Source of the DNA: Fen-1273 sp035516035
GTDB taxonomy: Bacteria > Bacteroidota > Ignavibacteria > UBA10030 > UBA6906
Assembly (NCBI GenBank): GCA_035516035.1
Contig: DATJAS010000029.1
Location: 1-64,000, forward strand
Reading direction: 5' to 3'
Length of the DNA: 64,000 nt
Numbering within the stretch: the stretch's first letter is position 1; every line of letters begins with the position of its first letter. This document shows positions 25,050 to 33,739 of the stretch, one piece after another. A program made the translations under genes and the position numbers. The notes under the pieces were generated by a model that had not been told where the DNA came from, did not search any database, and saw nothing but the letters and a program-made list of their open reading frames with translations.

Positions 25050-26681
25050 ATGAGAGAACAAACTGGAGCGTTCCCGGGAGCTGCATCTGCGGCACCCCCC
25101 CCGGCCGGCACAGGCCCGGCATCCTGCCCCCCATGTACCCCCGATCGAACTGCGGACCAGTTTGCCGACGTCATCACGTGGGCCCCGATCGGCCTTTTCA
25201 GGGTCCGCCGGGACGGCTCGTTTGTCGCCGTCAACCGTCGCCTCGTCGAGATGCTCGGTTATGCTTCGACGGAAGACCTGCTTGCCCGCAATCTCGGACG
25301 GGACGTCTACTTCGACCCCTCCCAGCGCGAGACGCTCCTGATGCTTGTGGAATCGCGAGGCACGGAGATCCGTCTTGAAGCCCGCTGGCGGACGAAGGCC
25401 GGGGCACCGATATGGGTCGAGCTCACCGGGCATGCCATCCCGGGCGATGACGGTTCACACGGCTTCTATGAGGGTCTTGCCGTCGACATCACGGAGAAGA
25501 AGGAGCTGGAGGCGCAGTTTCTCCGCGCGCAGCGGATGGAAAGCATCGGCACGCTCGCCAGCGGCATCGCCCACGACCTGAACAACGTGCTCGCGCCGAT
25601 CACGATGTCGATCGCGATGCTCCGCGGCAAGATCACGGATCCCTCCGGCCTCAAGTGGCTCAACACGATCGACGCGTCCGCGGTGCGGGCCGCGGGGATT
25701 GTCAGGCAGGTGCTGAGCTTCGGCAGGGGGGTGGAGGGGGAGCGCGTTCCCGTGCAGCCGCGGCACATCGTGAACGAAATCGTCAAGATCGCGCGCGAGA
25801 CGTTCCCGCGGTCCATCACCATCAGCGCCGACGTGCCGAAGGACCTCTGGCCGATCAACGCCGACCCCACGCAGCTCCACCAGGTGCTGCTCAATCTCTC
25901 GGTCAACGCCCGGGACGCAATGCAATCGGGGGGAACGCTGGGGATCAGCGCCGGGAACATCACGCTGGATGAGCACTACGCCCGGGTTCACATCGACGCA
26001 AAACCGGGACGCTACGTCGCGCTGGCGGTCACGGACTCGGGGACCGGCATTCCCCGGGGTATCCTGGAGAAGATCTTCGATCCGTTCTTCACCACGAAGC
26101 CGCCGGGGCAGGGGACGGGGCTGGGCCTCTCCACGGTCCAGGCGATCGTCCGGGGGCACGGCGGATTCATGAACGTCTACTCGGAAGAGGCGCGGGGATC
26201 GACGTTCCGCGTCTATCTCCCCGTGTGCGAGCAGGAAGGTGTCGCCGCTTCACGCAGTCCGGAGGCGGTCCTCCCCGCCGGGCGCGGGGAGGCGATCATG
26301 GTCGTCGACGATGAGCCTTCGATCCGCGAGATAACCCGGGGTATGCTTGAATCGAACGGCTATCGCGCCCTGACCGCCTCCGACGGCGCCGAGGCGCTCA
26401 CGCTCTACCGACAGAGGCAGGGGGAGATCGCCGCGGTCATCATCGACCTGATGATGCCGGGCATGGACGGATCGACCGCGATCCGGGCGCTGCGGGGAAT
26501 CAATCCCGGCGTCCGCATCATCGCCTCCAGCGGGTTCGGCGCGGAAAACACGGTGGCGGCCGCGGCCGCGCTCGGGGCGGCGCTCTTCCTGCAGAAGCCG
26601 TACACCACCGGGACGCTGCTGAGAACGCTCGATGAGCTCATTCATCACACCACGAGGGTCGACGAGGGCCATGGACGATAG
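25050..26681 (+). CDS. PAS hybrid sensor histidine kinase with C-terminal receiver
   Basis: The 543-residue soluble protein has a PAS domain (about 35-150), a HisKA domain with H175 in SGIAHDLNNVLAP, an HATPase domain (VNARDAM, DSGTGI, GTGLGLST) and a receiver (MVVDDEPSIRE, phospho-acceptor in IIDLMMPGMDG, KPYTTGTLL). The kinase and receiver parts are closely similar to the protein at 10355, which has two extra PAS domains. The ATG at 25050 has GGGTGGAG just upstream. The next gene begins 11 bases before this one ends, so they are co-translated. Confidence 0.9.
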   Translation: MREQTGAFPGAASAAPPPAGTGPASCPPCTPDRTADQFADVITWAPIGLFRVRRDGSFVAVNRRLVEMLGYASTEDLLARNLGRDVYFDPSQRETLLMLVESRGTEIRLEARWRTKAGAPIWVELTGHAIPGDDGSHGFYEGLAVDITEKKELEAQFLRAQRMESIGTLASGIAHDLNNVLAPITMSIAMLRGKITDPSGLKWLNTIDASAVRAAGIVRQVLSFGRGVEGERVPVQPRHIVNEIVKIARETFPRSITISADVPKDLWPINADPTQLHQVLLNLSVNARDAMQSGGTLGISAGNITLDEHYARVHIDAKPGRYVALAVTDSGTGIPRGILEKIFDPFFTTKPPGQGTGLGLSTVQAIVRGHGGFMNVYSEEARGSTFRVYLPVCEQEGVAASRSPEAVLPAGRGEAIMVVDDEPSIREITRGMLESNGYRALTASDGAEALTLYRQRQGEIAAVIIDLMMPGMDGSTAIRALRGINPGVRIIASSGFGAENTVAAAAALGAALFLQKPYTTGTLLRTLDELIHHTTRVDEGHGR

Positions 26682-28668
26682 CAGCGGATCTCTTGGCACG
26701 CCGCGGGCTCCCGAAGACCTCGCGTTTCTCTCCCGGACCGCGACCGAATTCGTCGAGATGCTTCCCGAGGCGGATATCTATTCGTACATCTGCGTGCGCC
26801 TGCGGGACCTTGTGGGGGGCGTTCCGGTCATCGTGACGTCCTACGAGAGGGAGGCGCGGGCGTTCACGCTTCGGGCGTTCCAGGGCGCTCCGGAAGTGCT
26901 CGGCATGTTCCAGCAGAAGATCGGGGGTTCCCTGCTCGGCCGCGCGTTCCACCTGAGCGAGAAAGCCGAGCGCCGCCTGTTTGAGAAGAGCATCCACAGG
27001 GAGGCAACTGCCGACCTCTACGAGCTGACGGCGCATTCGTTCCCGGAGCCGATCTGCCGGCGTGCGGAACAGCTCATGAACCTCGGCGCCGTCTACGCGA
27101 TGGGCTTTATCCGCGGAGAGGAGCTGCTCGGCTCGGCGAGCATCTATTTCCCGAAGGGAACGGACTTTGAGCCGCGGCAGGTCATTGAGACGTTCATCAA
27201 GCAGGCCTCGGTGGCGCTGCAGCGCCGGCGCTCCGATGAAGCGTTGCGCCGCTCCGTGTCGCTCCTGTCCGCGACGCTCGAATCGACCGCCGACGGCGTC
27301 CTCGTAGTCGATACCGCGGGACAGATCGTTCAGTACAACCACCAGTTTGTTGACATGTGGGGGATGGATGAAGGGATCCTTGCCGGGGGCGACGACGCGC
27401 GCGCGATCGGGCACATCCTCTCGCGGCTGAAGTACCCCGAGAGGTTCGTCGTGCGCGTGAAAGAGCTTTACGATCACCCCGAGGAGACCAGCTTCGACGT
27501 CGTGGAGTTCCTCGACGGCCGGATATTCGAGCGGTATTCACAGCCCCAGAGGATAGACGGGGTTCCCGTGGGACGGGTCTGGAGCTTCCGCGACGTGACC
27601 GAAAGGAAGAGAGCCGAAGCGGAGCTCAAAAAGAGCGAGCAGCGGTACCGCCAGGTGGTGCATGGAGTGGGGGAGGTCATTTTCGAAACGGACGCGGCGG
27701 GGCTCTGGACGCTGCTGAATCCGGCATGGACCGAGATCACCGGCTTCGGCGTCGAGGAATCGCTCGGCGTCTCGTTCCTGGAGTTCGTTCTCCCGGAGGA
27801 CCGCGAAAGGAACCTGTCCCTCTTTCGCCCGCTCATCGAGAGGGAAAAAGACTACTGCCTTCACGAAATCCGCTACAGGACGCGGGATGGGGGCTTCAAA
27901 TGGATCGAAGTCCATGCCCGGCTCATCCTCGACGACGCGGGGGAGTCCAGGGGAACCACCGGCACGCTGCGCGATATCACCGAGCACAAGCGGGCAGCCG
28001 AAGAGCTGCGGGTGCTTGTGCAGCAGACCGAACGGGACGCGCGCACGAAGGCGGAGCTGCTGAGCGAGGTCAACCACCGCGTTAAGAACAACCTCCTGGC
28101 CGTTCAAGGACTCATGCTGGCGGGGAGGCGGCAGGCCGAGACGGAGGGGCAGCCGGAGGTGGGGCGTGCGATCGACGGCATCGCCTCGAGAATCGAAGGA
28201 CTCCTGAGCGTGCACAAGCTTCTCTCCTCGAACCAGTGGGGCCCGATCCCGGTGAGCCGGCTCGCCGAGACGATTATCGCCCGCGTCGCCTCTGCGGTTG
28301 TGGCGGGCGCACGGGTCCGGGTCGACGTGCAGCCTTCGCCCGTGGAGGTTTCCCCGCGGCAGGCGAGCAGCCTGGCGCTCGTGTTCAACGAGCTTGCCAC
28401 GAACACGATCAAGCACGCCGTCAACGGCCGGAAGTCCGCGCGGATCTGTGTCACCGCCATGCTGGAGGGGGACACGATCCGGATCGAATATGCCGACGAC
28501 GGCCCGGGTTATCCGGAGGATGTCCTCGCCCGCAGGCGCACTTCCACGGGGATGCATCTTGTCGATCAGATCGTCACCGGGACGCTTCGCGGCAGGATCG
28601 AGCTCCAGGAGGGAGAAGGCGCAACGGCGGTCATGCACATCAAAATCGAAGAAAGCGGGAGGACCTGA
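26671..28668 (+). CDS. GAF/PAS sensor kinase of the HisKA_2 (HWE-like) group
   Basis: The 665-residue protein has an N-terminal GAF-like domain (about 15-190), two PAS domains (about 205-325 and 335-455), and a HisKA_2 domain with the phospho-acceptor in SEVNHRVKNNLLAVQGLM, followed by an HATPase domain with FNELATNTIKHAV and ADDGPGYPE. This group often phosphorylates receivers that control stress or light responses. The ATG at 26671 overlaps the previous gene by 11 bases; the response regulator follows four bases after its stop codon. Confidence 0.87.
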   Translation: MDDSSGSLGTPRAPEDLAFLSRTATEFVEMLPEADIYSYICVRLRDLVGGVPVIVTSYEREARAFTLRAFQGAPEVLGMFQQKIGGSLLGRAFHLSEKAERRLFEKSIHREATADLYELTAHSFPEPICRRAEQLMNLGAVYAMGFIRGEELLGSASIYFPKGTDFEPRQVIETFIKQASVALQRRRSDEALRRSVSLLSATLESTADGVLVVDTAGQIVQYNHQFVDMWGMDEGILAGGDDARAIGHILSRLKYPERFVVRVKELYDHPEETSFDVVEFLDGRIFERYSQPQRIDGVPVGRVWSFRDVTERKRAEAELKKSEQRYRQVVHGVGEVIFETDAAGLWTLLNPAWTEITGFGVEESLGVSFLEFVLPEDRERNLSLFRPLIEREKDYCLHEIRYRTRDGGFKWIEVHARLILDDAGESRGTTGTLRDITEHKRAAEELRVLVQQTERDARTKAELLSEVNHRVKNNLLAVQGLMLAGRRQAETEGQPEVGRAIDGIASRIEGLLSVHKLLSSNQWGPIPVSRLAETIIARVASAVVAGARVRVDVQPSPVEVSPRQASSLALVFNELATNTIKHAVNGRKSARICVTAMLEGDTIRIEYADDGPGYPEDVLARRRTSTGMHLVDQIVTGTLRGRIELQEGEGATAVMHIKIEESGRT

Positions 28669-28672
28669 GAGG

Positions 28673-29284
28673 ATGACGGTTCGAAGGAATCTGAGCGTCC
28701 TGGTGGCGGAAGACGATGCCCTTGTCTCCGATATCATCGAGCATCAGCTCGGCCTGATCGGCTGTGCCGTGGTGGGGAAAGCTTCGGACGGGACGCAGGT
28801 CGTCGAGAAATCCCGTGAACTCGCACCGGATATCGTCCTGATGGATATCGAGATGCCGGGTCTGGATGGTCTCCAGGCAACCGAGGAGATCCAGCGAACT
28901 GCCCCGCGGCCGGTCGTCCTCCTGACGGCGCACGAAAGTCCCGACCTGGTCGCCAGGGCGGGGCGGGCGGGAGCCGGCGGGTACCTGGTCAAGCCCACCA
29001 CGCCGGAGGAGCTGGATCGCACACTGGCGATAGCTGTGGCAAGATTCAACGACCTGATGGAGCTCAGGCGCCTGAACGAGCAGCTCACGGCCGCCCTGGC
29101 CAGCGTAAAAACCCTCTCCGGGCTCCTCCCGATTTGCGCCAGCTGCAAGAAAATCAGGGATGACCGGGGATACTGGCTCGCCGTGGAGGCCTATATCATG
29201 GGCCACACGGATGCCCGGTTTTCCCACGGCTGCTGCCCTGAGTGCCGGCAGAAACTCTACCCCGATTTGAGCTCCCGCGGCTGA
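28673..29284 (+). CDS. Receiver-domain response regulator with C-terminal Cys-rich tail
   Basis: The 203-residue protein has a receiver domain (about 8-125; AEDDALVSD, phospho-acceptor in IVLMDIEMPG, LLTAHES, KPTTPEE), a helical linker (about 126-155) and a tail with CASCKKIRDDRGYW and HGCCPECRQKLYP, which probably binds zinc. No DNA-binding domain is present. It ends a three-gene signalling cluster. Its last 40 bases form the first unit of a 44-bp tandem repeat that continues beyond the stop codon. Confidence 0.87.
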   Translation: MTVRRNLSVLVAEDDALVSDIIEHQLGLIGCAVVGKASDGTQVVEKSRELAPDIVLMDIEMPGLDGLQATEEIQRTAPRPVVLLTAHESPDLVARAGRAGAGGYLVKPTTPEELDRTLAIAVARFNDLMELRRLNEQLTAALASVKTLSGLLPICASCKKIRDDRGYWLAVEAYIMGHTDARFSHGCCPECRQKLYPDLSSRG

Positions 29285-29386
29285 AGGACCGGCAAAACCT
29301 CTGCCCCGGTTTGATCTCCGCCGGGTGAAGGACCGGCAAAATCTCCGCCCCGGTTTGATCTCCGCCGGCTGAAGGGCCGGCAGAAC
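29245..29386 (+). repeat. Tandem repeat of a 44-bp unit, three copies plus a partial
   Basis: Units start at 29245, 29289 and 29333 with CCGGCA(G/A)AA and share CCCCGRTTTGA and GCYGAAGG-type blocks; a fourth starts at 29377 and stops after about ten bases. The first copy codes for the end of the response regulator and its stop codon; the others are noncoding. Unit junctions form small dyads such as GCCGGC-TGAAGG-GCCGGC. Confidence 0.9.
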
Positions 29387-29495
29387 CAACCCCCATCCCC
29401 TCGTGTTGCTACACTCAGCATGTCCGGTTTTCTCTCCCTCGTTCGTTATCAGTGTACAGGCGGCAGAATACAACACATCCAGCGGGGTGAGCATC

Positions 29496-29846
29496 ATGAA
29501 GGAATTCCTTCTTCTCTTCAGGGGCGGCAATGACATGAGTGCCATGCGGGAGTCGCCCGAAAACTACCAGCAGCACCTCGTCAAATGGAAGGCATGGATG
29601 GAAGCCCTCGGGAAACAGGGGAAATTCATCGGCGGACAGCCCCTTTCGGGTGAGGGAACGGTGATCAGCGGGAGCGAAAAAGTAGTGACCGACGGTCCGT
29701 ACGTGGAAGGGAAGGAGATCGTCGGAGGGTACCTGCTTGTCCGGGCGCACGACCTGAAGGAAGCCGTCCAGCTCTCCAGCGGCTGCCCGATATTCGACGC
29801 GGACGGCGCCGTCGAAGTCCGGGAAGTCCAGCAGCTCCAGGCCTGA
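29496..29846 (+). CDS. YCII/DGPF-family protein linked to the ECF sigma factor
   Basis: The 116-residue product carries the YCII-related (DGPF) signature: KEFLLLFRGGND at the start, GKFIGGQPLSGEG in the middle and VVTDGPYVEGKEIVGGYLLV near the end. Proteins of this kind are encoded next to ECF42-type sigma factors and are thought to be functionally linked to them. The ATG at 29496 follows a GGGGTGAG site, and its stop codon is one base before the sigma-factor start. Confidence 0.85.
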   Translation: MKEFLLLFRGGNDMSAMRESPENYQQHLVKWKAWMEALGKQGKFIGGQPLSGEGTVISGSEKVVTDGPYVEGKEIVGGYLLVRAHDLKEAVQLSSGCPIFDADGAVEVREVQQLQA

Positions 29847-29847
29847 G

Positions 29848-31134
29848 GTGCGCGAGGGGGCGAACATACCGGTCGTGTCGCTTGTCGACCATCTCTTCCG
29901 GCATGAGTCCGGGCGAATGGTCTCTGCGCTGACTCGCCTGTTCGGCATACACAACCTGGCGCTCGCCGAGGACGTGGTGCAGGAGGCATTTCTGAAGGCG
30001 TGCCAGGAATGGCGGTTGAACCCCATTCCCCCCAATCCCTCCGCGTGGCTTCTCGTGACGGCCCGGAACCGGGCGATCGACGCGATCCGGCGGAACAGGC
30101 ACCAGGTCGCGTTCTCGGAGGACATCACGCACCTGCTGAACTCGGAATACACTACGGCCGGCACGGTGGACGAGATGTTCCTCGATGAGGAAATCGCCGA
30201 CAGCCAGCTCCGGATGATTTTCACCTGCTGCCATCCCGATCTCACGCCGGAGATGCGCATACCCCTCACACTCCGCACACTCTCCGGGTTCGGCATACAG
30301 GAAATCGCCGCAGCGCTCCTGACGAACAAGGAAACGATCACCAAGCGGCTCTACAGGGCGCGCCAGTCGATCAGGGAGCGTGGAATCCGGTTCGAAATCC
30401 CCGTTGGGGACGATCTTGCACCGCGCCTGGACACCGTCTACACGGTTCTCTATCTCCTGTTTAACGAGGGATACAATTCGGGGAGGGTCGACGAGCTGAT
30501 CCGGAAGGACCTCTGCGCTGAGGCGATGCGCCTGTGCCTCCTGCTGTCGCAGCACAGGATCGGCGATCGGCCCAGCACGTACGCACTCCTCTCGCTGATG
30601 TGCTTCCACGCCTCCCGGTTCGACAGCAGGATGACGAGCGACAACGAGATCGTTCTGCTGCAGGACCAGGACCGTTCGGCCTGGGACCGTGACCTGATCC
30701 GGCGGGGAGAATACTATATCAACAGGGCCGCCGAGGGGGAGGACGTTTCCGAGTACCACTTAGAGGCCGCGATCTCCGCGCAGTACGCGCTGGCCCCATC
30801 GTTCCTGGAAACAGACTGGATATTGATCGCGGGACTGTACGACGCGCTCCTGGCGCTGAAATCGAACCCACTTGTGAAGCTCAACAGGGCTGTCGTGCTG
30901 GGGAGGATCCACGGACCCCGTGCGGCGATCGAGGAGATCCGCCGGATCGACGGATTGGACCGCCTCGCCTCCAGGCACTACCTCTACAACGCGGTCCTGG
31001 GGCAGTTGTACATCGAGGCGGACGATCACGAGCACGCACGGGAGTGCATAACGCGGGCGGGCGCGCTCACGACGTCCGACGCCGAGAGGCGCCTCCTGTC
31101 CCGCAAGCTCGAATCCTTGCGTCCCCCGAACTGA
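29848..31134 (+). CDS. ECF42-type RNA polymerase sigma factor with TPR-like extension
   Basis: The 428-residue protein has sigma region 2 (ALAEDVVQEAFLKACQEW, ARNRAIDAIRR) and region 4 (LRTLSGFGIQEIAAALLTNK, ITKRLYRARQSIRE), followed by a long helical C-terminal part (about 190-428) rich in TPR-like helices. This length and extension, and the DGPF gene directly upstream, are hallmarks of ECF42. Such factors have no anti-sigma gene; the extension is thought to control them. The GTG at 29848 is one base after the preceding stop, suggesting coupled translation; a GTG at 29875 is an alternative. Confidence 0.9.
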   Translation: MREGANIPVVSLVDHLFRHESGRMVSALTRLFGIHNLALAEDVVQEAFLKACQEWRLNPIPPNPSAWLLVTARNRAIDAIRRNRHQVAFSEDITHLLNSEYTTAGTVDEMFLDEEIADSQLRMIFTCCHPDLTPEMRIPLTLRTLSGFGIQEIAAALLTNKETITKRLYRARQSIRERGIRFEIPVGDDLAPRLDTVYTVLYLLFNEGYNSGRVDELIRKDLCAEAMRLCLLLSQHRIGDRPSTYALLSLMCFHASRFDSRMTSDNEIVLLQDQDRSAWDRDLIRRGEYYINRAAEGEDVSEYHLEAAISAQYALAPSFLETDWILIAGLYDALLALKSNPLVKLNRAVVLGRIHGPRAAIEEIRRIDGLDRLASRHYLYNAVLGQLYIEADDHEHARECITRAGALTTSDAERRLLSRKLESLRPPN

Positions 31135-31165
31135 TCCCTCATTCCACTAATAGTCCGGAGCCCCC

Positions 31166-31573
31166 ATGTCCAAGACCATCGTCCAGACCGTCACGTTCAA
31201 CGCTCCGCCGGAGAAGCTCTACAGGCTCTACACTGATTCGAAACAGCACACCGCCGCGATCGGGGCGAAGTCGATTATCAGCACGAAAGTGGGGGGGCGG
31301 TGCGCCGCGTACCAGGAGAGCCTGACCGGCACGACGCTCGGCCTGGTCAGGAACAGGCTGTTCGTCCAGACCTGGCGGTCCGACGACTGGACGAAGGATC
31401 AGCCGGATTCTGTCCTCACGCTCTTCTTCGAGAAGGAAGGGAAAGGAGGCCGCCTCACGATGGTCCACGCGAACATCCCCGACGACCACTACCCGGGGAT
31501 CAAGACCGGCTGGACCACGTACTACTGGGATCCCTGGAAGAAGTACCTGGCAGGAAAGTCGAAACGAAAATAG
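31166..31573 (+). CDS. AHSA1/SRPBCC-domain protein
   Basis: The 135-residue protein has the START-like fold order of the AHSA1 family: TIVQTVTFNAPPEKLYRLYT at the start, KVGGRCAAYQ, NRLFVQTWRSDDWT and GWTTYYWDPWKKYLAG at the end. Such proteins commonly accompany ECF42 and DGPF genes. It begins 31 bases after the sigma factor stop codon, so it is likely in the same operon or regulon. The ligand is unknown. Confidence 0.83.
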   Translation: MSKTIVQTVTFNAPPEKLYRLYTDSKQHTAAIGAKSIISTKVGGRCAAYQESLTGTTLGLVRNRLFVQTWRSDDWTKDQPDSVLTLFFEKEGKGGRLTMVHANIPDDHYPGIKTGWTTYYWDPWKKYLAGKSKRK

Positions 31574-31584
31574 CCTCAACTTCT

Positions 31585-31650
31585 GTCATTGCGAGAGCTT
31601 TTAGCGAAGTGCGCTCTTTGCATCACGACGCTTCCTGGCGTGACGATCCC
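31585..31650 (+). repeat. Degenerate copy of the dispersed palindromic repeat
   Basis: It begins GTCATTGCGAGAGC and ends near GGCGTGACGATCC, with the middle AGCGAAGTGCGCTCTTTGC related to the long subtype. It starts 12 bases after the AHSA1-like stop codon. Confidence 0.7.
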
Positions 31651-31799
31651 GCCGCTTTCACCCCTCCCCCGTGCATTTCATCCCCCCCGTTTGTCATTCT
31701 ATCCGATTTCCGGTACTCTGCCCCGCACGGTGCGTATATTGTGTCAAATGAACGGCGCTCCCGCGCCGGCGGTGAAATGCACAAGAGGAGGGAGACACG

Positions 31800-32483
31800 G
31801 TGCTATCATTCATCCACACGCAGGACCTTGCAAAGCAGTACGCGCTCGGCAGGGTGAGTGTGCCGGCGCTCCGCGATATCACGCTGGATATGGAGAAGGG
31901 GGAGTTTGCCACGATCTGCGGCCCGTCCGGCAGCGGCAAGACGACGCTGCTTAACATGCTCGGGTTCATCGACACCCCCACGGCTGGGAAGGTCTATTTT
32001 GAAGGTGCCGAGATCAGATACAACGGCCTTTCCGGGCTCCACAGGCTCCGCCTGGAGAAAATCGGCTTCATATTCCAGACATTCAATCTTATCCCGGTTC
32101 TTTCGGCGTACGAGAACGTCGAATACCCGCTCCTCCTGACCAGGAAAAGCTCGCGCGAACGGAAGGCGCTCGTCGAGAAAATCCTCCGGGAAGTGAAGCT
32201 GTGGGACTGGCGGAAGCACAAGCCGAACGAGCTCTCCGGGGGGCAGCGCCAGCGCGTGGCGATCGCCCGCGCGCTGGTCAACAGCCCGGGTCTCGTGCTG
32301 GCCGACGAGCCGACCGCGAACATAGACTCCGCCACGTCCGCCGAGATCCTGGACCTGATGCGGACGCTGAACGAGGAAGAGCACGTGACGTTCCTGTTTT
32401 CCACGCACGACCCGACGGTCGTCGCGTACGCAAAGAGAATCATTCGCCTGCACGACGGCTCGATCGTCGAAGGGCACGCCTGA
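31800..32483 (+). CDS. ABC transporter ATP-binding protein, LolD/MacB-like
   Basis: The 227-residue protein has Walker A GPSGSGKTT, Q loop FIFQTFNLIP, signature LSGGQRQRVAIARAL and Walker B LVLADEPTANID, typical of LolD/MacB-type ATPases that drive mechanotransmission through FtsX-like permeases. The GTG at 31800 has AGGAGG eight bases upstream. It opens a six-gene operon with a permease, LolA-like protein, outer-membrane barrel and LytS/LytTR pair. Confidence 0.92.
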   Translation: MLSFIHTQDLAKQYALGRVSVPALRDITLDMEKGEFATICGPSGSGKTTLLNMLGFIDTPTAGKVYFEGAEIRYNGLSGLHRLRLEKIGFIFQTFNLIPVLSAYENVEYPLLLTRKSSRERKALVEKILREVKLWDWRKHKPNELSGGQRQRVAIARALVNSPGLVLADEPTANIDSATSAEILDLMRTLNEEEHVTFLFSTHDPTVVAYAKRIIRLHDGSIVEGHA

Positions 32484-32500
32484 CACCGGGAGACTACGCC

Positions 32501-33727
32501 ATGTTCAAATTCATCAAGCTTGCCACCAAGAACGTGTTCCGGAACCGGCGCCGGACAATCATCACCGGCCTCGTCCTCGTCTTCGGCGCGACCGCGCTGA
32601 TTCTCGCCGGGGGGTTCGTCTCGTTTTCGTTTCGCGGCCTGAGCGAGAACACGATCCGGAGCCAGCTCGGCCACATCCAGATCTATCACGCCGGCTTCTT
32701 CGACAGGGAGGAAGAGAAGCCGCTCGAGCTGGGGCTCGACTCGGTCGACGTGCTCCAGGCAAAGATCGCCGGAGCCCCGTACGTCCGGTTCAGCATGGCC
32801 CGCGTGGAGTTCATGGGGCTCCTGTCCAACGGTGAGAAGTCCGCCGTCTTCATCGGGCGGGGGGTCGAGCCTGAGCAGGAGATGGCGCTCACCGGGAACC
32901 GCACGCCCATGGACACCGGTGCATTCCTCGGCCAGAACGGGGCCGGCGGCCAGGACGCGGAAGTCGTGGTCGCCCGGGGCCTTGCAAAGTCGCTCAAGGC
33001 GAAGATCGGCGACTACCTCACGCTGATGACGACGACCTCGAAAGGCGCCCTGAACGCGATGGACGTGAAAGTCGTGGGGATTTATTCCACCGGCGTCCCC
33101 GAGTACGATGAGCGGGCGCTCATGGTCGATCTCAAGACCGCGCAGCAGCTCCTGGTGACGCGCAGGGTGTCGAAGATCGTGGTGGTCCTGGACGAGACTG
33201 ACCACACACGCCAGGCCGCGACGGCACTCGCCGGCCTGCTCCCCGGGACGTCGCTCCGGAGGTGGGACGAGCTGGCCACGTTCTACAAGGCGGTCGTCCA
33301 GCTCTACAGCGCCATCTTCGCGTTTCTCGGTGTCATCATCTTCGTCATCGTCGTCCTGAGCAGCTCCAACACGATGATGATGTCGATCTTCGAGCGGACG
33401 AAAGAGATCGGCACGCAGCTCGCCGTGGGCACGTCCCGGCTCCGCCTGCTGGTGAACTTCCTGTACGAGGGGCTGATGGTCGGCGTCTTCGGCGGGCTTC
33501 TCGGTCTCGCGATTGCGGGGGGGCTGGCTGAGCTGATCAATCACTCCGGTCTTCGCATGCCCCCGCCCCCCGGTGGCACCACCGGCTATCCGCTCATGGT
33601 CGACCTCGTGCCCGCCGTGTTCGTCGGGGTCTTTTTGCTTATCGTGGTGACGACGGTGCTCTCTACCATCGCGCCGGCCGTCAGGGCGTCGCGCATGAAG
33701 ATCGTCGACGCTCTGGGTCACGTGTAG
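32501..33727 (+). CDS. FtsX-like ABC transporter permease
   Basis: The 408-residue protein has one transmembrane helix near the N-terminus (TIITGLVLVFGATALILAGG), a long periplasmic MacB-like core (about 45-270) and three C-terminal helices (FAFLGVIIFVIVVLSSSNT, LMVGVFGGLLGLAIAGGLA, VFVGVFLLIVVTTVLSTIA). This is the LolC/E-MacB layout. It pairs with the ATPase 17 bases upstream. The likely substrate is a lipoprotein or another hydrophobic molecule, given the LolA-like gene that follows. Confidence 0.9.
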   Translation: MFKFIKLATKNVFRNRRRTIITGLVLVFGATALILAGGFVSFSFRGLSENTIRSQLGHIQIYHAGFFDREEEKPLELGLDSVDVLQAKIAGAPYVRFSMARVEFMGLLSNGEKSAVFIGRGVEPEQEMALTGNRTPMDTGAFLGQNGAGGQDAEVVVARGLAKSLKAKIGDYLTLMTTTSKGALNAMDVKVVGIYSTGVPEYDERALMVDLKTAQQLLVTRRVSKIVVVLDETDHTRQAATALAGLLPGTSLRRWDELATFYKAVVQLYSAIFAFLGVIIFVIVVLSSSNTMMMSIFERTKEIGTQLAVGTSRLRLLVNFLYEGLMVGVFGGLLGLAIAGGLAELINHSGLRMPPPPGGTTGYPLMVDLVPAVFVGVFLLIVVTTVLSTIAPAVRASRMKIVDALGHV

Positions 33728-33739
33728 GAGGATACGCCA

